DNA of 8,940 nucleotides, taken from Bacteroidales bacterium (GTDB lineage Bacteria > Bacteroidota > Bacteroidia > Bacteroidales > Dysgonomonadaceae). The position numbers and the translations under genes are program-made. The stretch is from positions 1 to 8,940 of the forward strand of contig JAAYFR010000202.1 in the NCBI GenBank assembly GCA_012728155.1, in the 5' to 3' direction. Positions 5,638-8,940 of this stretch are shown piece by piece (the stretch's first letter is position 1; every line of letters starts with the position of its first letter). The notes under the pieces are model-generated. The model made no database searches. It worked only from the letters and a program-made list of their open reading frames with translations, and was not told where the DNA came from.

Positions 5638-7120
5638 TTGATATCTTCATCTGCTTGAGCAGGGTCTTTGTTGATTTGTTCATTTCTGATATCACGAACT
5701 CCTCTGGAGCAAATTTGATTTGCTTGACAGATTTGAGATGTTCTATCGCATCGTTTATTGAATACCTGTGGATGAGCATCTGTTTCTTGTTCAGGGGGGT
5801 GGTTTTCAGTATCCCGAACAGCTTGTATATGACCTGCATGCTTATGTGGTTGATGAACATCCACCCCTCGAGCGATTCTTCCCTTTGCATGTGGGAGCAC
5901 GAGGCGCCTATGGTGTTCTTGAAATGGTCGAAATATTGCTCTATCTCTCCCCTGTTCTTGTATTCCACATACAGGTCCCCTGGTACCAGTGGAGTGTTGT
6001 GCAAGATAGCGAGCGTCCCCATGGACTGGAGTTTGTCGTTGAATTTCGGTTTTGAGAAACTTTCCGGGAGGGATTGTATCCTTCTCAGGTAATCCGTTTT
6101 TTCCTGCTCCCTGAGTTTCCCGTCCAGAAACAAATCCAGCTTCCTTTCACCCAAGGACAGCGTGTCGGCATGGAAGATGAACCTCTTTGAGAAATTGAAA
6201 TAATTTTCTGACTGCTCCACCTTCTCCAACGCCCCGTAGGGAATCAGCTTGTTGTCCCGCCTGAGCGGGATGATGTACTGCATCGATGACTTCTCGAGCT
6301 CGCCGATGTTCGATTCCGAGAAAAATCCCTTGTCGGCGACGAACACGCATTCTTCCATCCCGCTGATTTTTATGGTGTTGTTCATGGCGGACACCTCCCT
6401 GATGTTCCCGGGAAGGAGGCGGTAGTAAAGTGGTTCCAGCGAGAGCGCGTCGTACATGTACAGGAGTACGAATTGCGGCTGGAAATTCATGCTTGAGTTG
6501 TAACCCTTCTCAGACAGGTCGATGTTGTCCGACTGGAGGACAATGTCCGTGGCGTCCATCAGGACTGTCCGGCGCCTGTTGTCCATAGGGCGCATGAATT
6601 CATGGATGGACTGCCGCATCCGGCCAACCTCGAAAAGCATGTCCGACACCTTCTGGTCGTACACCTTCCCCTTCCAACCAAGAAGATCCAGCATGGAGGA
6701 ACGTTCCAGATCGGTGGGGATGTTTTTTAACGGGGACTTGAAAGCCAGGCGGCAATATGCCATGAAGACGATGAACTCCCAATGCCCCGGGAAATGCTTT
6801 TTCAGGGAATCCAGCAACCCGTTGCCTCCCAATTCGTTCAGAAGCCACTTGGCGAACCCGTACTCGAACACCATCACTTGCTTGTCGAGATAGGTGTTCC
6901 CGCTTTTCTTTTTCAACTCCGCCTTTTCTGAGGGGATGAACCCTTTCTCCCGGCTGATGCTCCCCAGAATACCGAGCGAGACTTTCCTTGACCGTTTGGT
7001 TGTTTTGTCGTAAACGGATTTTACACCGTAAAGGTAATACCGTCCGTTGATCAGTTTCAGTTCTGTCCCGGGTCTCTTGTGTTGCAAGGCCCAATCGGGG
7101 TGGTTTGCCGTTGTTTTCAT
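5630..7120 (-). CDS. IS1634-type DDE transposase
   Basis: The product (496 residues from the ATG at 7118-7120) cuts and joins the ends of its own element. The N-terminal region has the pattern INGRYYLYGVKSVYDKTTKR and SRKVSLGILG seen at the start of IS1634/IS1549-type transposases. The catalytic triad of the IS4 superfamily is visible: Asp189 in LMDATDI, Asp263 in FVADKGFFS, and Glu394 in YKNRGEIEQYFDHFK, which fits the Y-(2)-R-(3)-E-(6)-K signature exactly. A glycine replaces the tryptophan that often follows the signature Arg. The frame is uninterrupted. It could be extended upstream to 7213, adding 31 residues that look like a signal peptide, but that stretch covers the predicted promoter and palindrome, so the internal start MKTTANHPDW is preferred. 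The last codons and stop lie in the left inverted repeat. Confidence 0.92.
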   Translation of the reverse strand: MKTTANHPDWALQHKRPGTELKLINGRYYLYGVKSVYDKTTKRSRKVSLGILGSISREKGFIPSEKAELKKKSGNTYLDKQVMVFEYGFAKWLLNELGGNGLLDSLKKHFPGHWEFIVFMAYCRLAFKSPLKNIPTDLERSSMLDLLGWKGKVYDQKVSDMLFEVGRMRQSIHEFMRPMDNRRRTVLMDATDIVLQSDNIDLSEKGYNSSMNFQPQFVLLYMYDALSLEPLYYRLLPGNIREVSAMNNTIKISGMEECVFVADKGFFSESNIGELEKSSMQYIIPLRRDNKLIPYGALEKVEQSENYFNFSKRFIFHADTLSLGERKLDLFLDGKLREQEKTDYLRRIQSLPESFSKPKFNDKLQSMGTLAILHNTPLVPGDLYVEYKNRGEIEQYFDHFKNTIGASCSHMQREESLEGWMFINHISMQVIYKLFGILKTTPLNKKQMLIHRYSINDAIEHLKSVKQIKFAPEEFVISEMNKSTKTLLKQMKISIT

Positions 7121-7140
7121 CGATTTTCTTTTATTTTTAT

Positions 7141-7160
7141 TATTACCTAAATAGGTAATA
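7141..7160. promoter_or_regulatory. perfect palindrome at the transposase transcription start (operator-like)
   Basis: TATTACCTA and TAGGTAATA flank a 2-bp AA spacer, a perfect 9-bp-arm dyad. It lies right after the predicted -7 box and upstream of the transposase start codon. Its half-site TAGGTAAT recurs at the other end of the element (5631-5638). It could be a binding site for the transposase or a host regulator, or form a leader hairpin in the mRNA. Confidence 0.4.
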
Positions 7161-7192
7161 CAAAATAACGACAAAAAAACCACACAAACAAA
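7161..7192 (-). promoter_or_regulatory. probable transposase promoter
   Basis: On the minus strand TTTG (7189-7192) and TTATTTTG (7161-7168, 7 of 8 to the extended -7 consensus) are 20 bp apart. Transcription would begin around 7153-7157, inside the palindrome, and about 35 nt before the start codon at 7120. Confidence 0.45.
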
Positions 7193-7220
7193 TATCCATG
7201 CGGTTTTTTTCAATTTTCTA

Positions 7221-7244
7221 TTCCCTATTTATTTAGGGTTTGGG
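7221..7244 (-). repeat. right terminal inverted repeat of the insertion sequence
   Basis: Read on the minus strand it begins CCCAAACCCTAAAT and then AAATAGGGAAT, against TTTTAGGTAAT at the other end; 14 bases match exactly and several more beyond. Confidence 0.85.
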
Positions 7245-7250
7245 TTTAAC
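7245..7250. repeat. target site duplication, right copy
   Basis: TTTAAC directly abuts the right inverted repeat and repeats the left flank at 5608-5613. Removing one copy plus the element gives the presumed original junction between the NigD-like and TonB-domain genes. Confidence 0.8.
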
Positions 7251-7268
7251 CACCAAGACACCTGATCA

Positions 7269-8108
7269 CTATAACGGTGGTATCGGTGTTTCATCTATTA
7301 CAAAATCTATCGGGAGAAGACATTTCACATGTACATTCACACCATTATTCTCACCCGGTATCCACTTTGGCATAAGACCCAGTACGCGGACAGCTTCATC
7401 ATTGAGCGCCTTATTTGTTCCTTCCACCACTTCTATATTCGAAATAGAACCATCACTGGCTACAATAAACGAACAGAGGATTCGTCCCTGAATACCTTCC
7501 TGTCTGGCCTCACGCGGATAACGGATATTATGCGCGATAAAAGCGGACAAACCCGACTCTCCATAGCTATATTGTGGCATTTTATCCACAATGGTGTAAA
7601 TCGTGTTATTTTCAATTATCTCTTGATTTGTTTTAGAATAATTACGAACAGGCTGCACAGGACTACCCGATGCCGCTACATTTTGGTTCAATTTAAAATA
7701 CATGGGCACATAGGTTTCCGAGCGTACGATTTCGCCCTTATGCCTGGCGGGACGCCAAGCCGGCATCGCCTGCAATATACGCAATGCCTCCTCATTCAGC
7801 AATGGGTCGGCACGATGAATAATAGTAAAGTTGGAAAGACTGCCATCTTTCTCTACTACAAACGTATAGACTACCAATCCTTGCGCATTGCGTTCTCTCG
7901 CATCCTCCGGATACTTCAATGAGGCGGCAATAAAACGGTGCATTTCCGGAGCTCCTCCCGGATATATCGCCATTATATCGGGTTCTTCAAAAACCTTGTC
8001 ACTTTTAGAAACTGGCGCATCTTGCGCCATCACAACTGATTGTTTCGCTACAAAACTCCCGATAAAGATGGATGCGACAAAAACAAAGAGAAATTTAGAT
8101 CTATTCAT
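7269..8108 (-). CDS. exported protein with two TonB C-terminal domains
   Basis: The 279-residue product begins with a signal peptide or membrane anchor (MNRSKFLFVFVASIFIGSFV), with possible cleavage near VVMAQ-DAP (residue 29). Two copies of the TonB C-terminal fold follow. The first is at about 50-140 (YPGGAPEMHRFIAASLKYPE, GLVVYTFVVEKDGSLSN, LNEEALRILQAMPAWRPA). The second is at about 180-272 (LSAFIAHNIRYPREARQEG, GRILCSFIVASDGSISN, LNDEAVRVLGLMPKWIPG). The repeats share the YPxxAR, V-x-DGSxSN and N-(E/D)EA-(L/V)R-(I/V)L marks. Canonical TonB contacts outer-membrane receptors through one such domain and has a long Pro-rich spacer; here the spacer is missing, so a role in receptor energising is doubtful, and sensing or scaffold roles are as likely. 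No ExbB or ExbD is in view. A strong consensus promoter precedes it. The IS lies 24 bp beyond its stop in the same orientation, with no terminator between. Confidence 0.83.
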   Translation of the reverse strand: MNRSKFLFVFVASIFIGSFVAKQSVVMAQDAPVSKSDKVFEEPDIMAIYPGGAPEMHRFIAASLKYPEDARERNAQGLVVYTFVVEKDGSLSNFTIIHRADPLLNEEALRILQAMPAWRPARHKGEIVRSETYVPMYFKLNQNVAASGSPVQPVRNYSKTNQEIIENNTIYTIVDKMPQYSYGESGLSAFIAHNIRYPREARQEGIQGRILCSFIVASDGSISNIEVVEGTNKALNDEAVRVLGLMPKWIPGENNGVNVHVKCLLPIDFVIDETPIPPL

Positions 8109-8151
8109 CTGATTATTATGCGCTGAAATATGTCACTTTTTGAATCAGAAG

Positions 8152-8183
8152 CAAAGGTACAAAAACCATCAGTTTGCACCAAA
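8152..8183 (-). promoter_or_regulatory. consensus promoter for the double TonB-domain gene
   Basis: Minus-strand TTTG (8180-8183), a 20-bp spacer and TACCTTTG (8152-8159) match both boxes of the Bacteroides promoter. Transcription would begin about 8144-8147, giving a leader of roughly 37 nt before the ATG at 8108. The rest of 8109-8239 shows no gene and no clear terminator for the upstream gene. Confidence 0.8.
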
Positions 8184-8239
8184 GAAATATCCGGTTTCCA
8201 TTCTCAAATACTATCCACTGGCGTAACTGTCACGTTTAT

Positions 8240-8881
8240 CTATTCCTTTAGTTCATTGATTAAGCAATGAATATCGTTCAGGCTGTTCTCAATTTTCAAA
8301 GCGTACAAATTGTCACAGATTTCGACTACTCTGGCCAATTTAGAATCTTTTTGAGGAGACCATGTTTCCCCCACTTTCACTTCTCCTTTTTCATCAGTCA
8401 AAGCAAAATAATAGGTTGTTCCATCGGTTCCTTCTTCAATTACCTCATACTTTTCTCCATCAGCTCCTTCCTTGAATTTGCGTTCTTTCTCTTTAGTTTG
8501 ATTTGCCAATAACCTAAATAACTCACCGATTTTTTGGTAGAGCTCCTTATCAATTTCCATTTTACACATAATTACTTTCACTGCCTTTCTACTTCTGGCA
8601 TACCAATAATTTTCTGAAAGTGTGTTCGAGAGGATAAAATATTTACCATCAATTTTTTCCACGGAAAAAGCATATTCACTCTCAAAAGATGGCATCGAAG
8701 TGTACCATGCATACGGATTCTGAGAAAATCCGGTATGAAGCAATGGAAACACCTTGCCGTAATACTCTTTTAATTGACCCTCATAAGAATTAAAATCTCT
8801 TGCAGGGATTAAATGGAGACTCTGTCCAACACTTAACAATGCTGTTAAGAGAAAGATGAACATCAATGATACTTTCTTCAT
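8240..8881 (-). CDS. exported protein of unknown function
   Basis: I do not recognise this 213-residue product. It starts with a clear signal peptide (MKKVSLMFIFLLTALLSVGQ, probable cleavage after about residue 20), so it is exported to the periplasm or outside; no Cys stands at the cleavage site, so it is not a lipoprotein. The mature part is mixed: an aromatic-rich stretch (YGKVFPLLHTGFSQNPYAWY), a Lys-rich central helix at about 119-139, then a short internal repeat, EGADGEKYEVIE followed by EGTDGTTYYFAL, likely two adjacent beta hairpins, and a C-terminal helical part. A frame upstream from 8923 adds 14 residues ahead of the signal peptide and was rejected in favour of MKKVS. It shares orientation with the TonB-domain gene 131 bp downstream but that gene has its own promoter. 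No promoter for it is visible before the window ends at 8940. Confidence 0.75.
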   Translation of the reverse strand: MKKVSLMFIFLLTALLSVGQSLHLIPARDFNSYEGQLKEYYGKVFPLLHTGFSQNPYAWYTSMPSFESEYAFSVEKIDGKYFILSNTLSENYWYARSRKAVKVIMCKMEIDKELYQKIGELFRLLANQTKEKERKFKEGADGEKYEVIEEGTDGTTYYFALTDEKGEVKVGETWSPQKDSKLARVVEICDNLYALKIENSLNDIHCLINELKE

Positions 8882-8940
8882 CGCCTTCTTTTCTAATAAA
8901 TGATTGAGTTGTTTCCCGTACACATATTTATACTCATCTA

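Larger units (their letters stand above)
5614..7244 (-). mobile_element. complete IS1634-type insertion sequence, 1631 bp
   Basis: The element is bounded by inverted ends: 5614-5627 (CCCAAACCCTAAAT) is the exact inverse complement of 7231-7244, with weaker matching for about 10 bp further in (AGG and AAT also agree). The hexamer TTTAAC lies directly outside both ends (5608-5613 and 7245-7250), a 6-bp target duplication, a size and AT-rich composition usual for the IS1634 family. One transposase frame fills the element. Matched duplication, near-perfect ends and an intact frame suggest a recent, possibly still active insertion. It separates two convergent genes whose stop codons would be only 39 bp apart without it. 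The coding part looks richer in G+C than the flanking genes. Confidence 0.9.

Noticed and set aside
7121..7213. 31-residue signal-peptide-like extension of the transposase (MKKTAWIFVCVV...)
   Set aside because: A transposase would not be exported; the stretch covers the predicted promoter and palindrome, and the internal ATG at 7120 leads straight into the known family N-terminus.
7251..7285. CCACC/GGTGG inverted repeat as a terminator for the TonB-domain gene
   Set aside because: One arm is inside the coding end, the loop is about 20 nt and there is no T run.
1..8940. CRISPR array, toxin-antitoxin, phage or defence system
   Set aside because: No regularly spaced repeats and no nuclease, integrase, toxin or structural phage genes were seen in any frame; apart from the insertion sequence the genes look like core genome.

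Overview
The window looks like a chromosomal segment from a Bacteroidota organism, most likely order Bacteroidales. Three things support this: promoters of the Bacteroides type (TTTG, about 20 bp, TAnnTTTG) occur upstream of several genes; Shine-Dalgarno sequences are absent before the clear starts; and the gene content includes a NigD-like lipoprotein, a PASTA-rluD-ddl cluster and TonB C-terminal domain proteins typical of the group. Genus cannot be fixed by eye.

Left part (1-1000): translation genes facing outwards. On the minus strand a promoter (326-356) drives tRNA-Glu(UUC) and the 5' part of rpsT (ribosomal protein S20, cut by the window edge). On the plus strand is rpmH (L34, 730-876) with its own -7 box and a near-perfect hairpin terminator (891-927). 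Between these divergent units lies a non-coding stretch (about 457-690) with its own promoter-like element, a long-range helix, two mutually exclusive inner helices, a terminator-like hairpin and an exposed purine tract matching the 16S anti-Shine-Dalgarno region. It is the best candidate here for an undescribed element, either a small RNA or an rpmH leader.

Middle (1009-5592): a tight plus-strand operon of five genes: a membrane-anchored protein with PASTA domains, an RluD-type pseudouridine synthase, D-alanine--D-alanine ligase, a PlsC-like acyltransferase and a NigD-like lipoprotein. Gaps are 4 to 21 nt. The products serve peptidoglycan precursor synthesis, envelope lipid synthesis and rRNA modification.

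Right part (5608-8940): a complete IS1634-type insertion sequence (5614-7244, 1631 bp) with matched terminal inverted repeats and a 6-bp target duplication TTTAAC lies in what was a 39-bp gap between two convergent genes. Its transposase is on the minus strand and appears intact, and a palindrome overlaps its predicted transcription start. Beyond it on the minus strand are a secreted or membrane-anchored protein with two TonB C-terminal domains, which has a consensus promoter, and an unrecognised exported protein. Apart from the insertion sequence and the 480-690 region the window looks like ordinary core genome.
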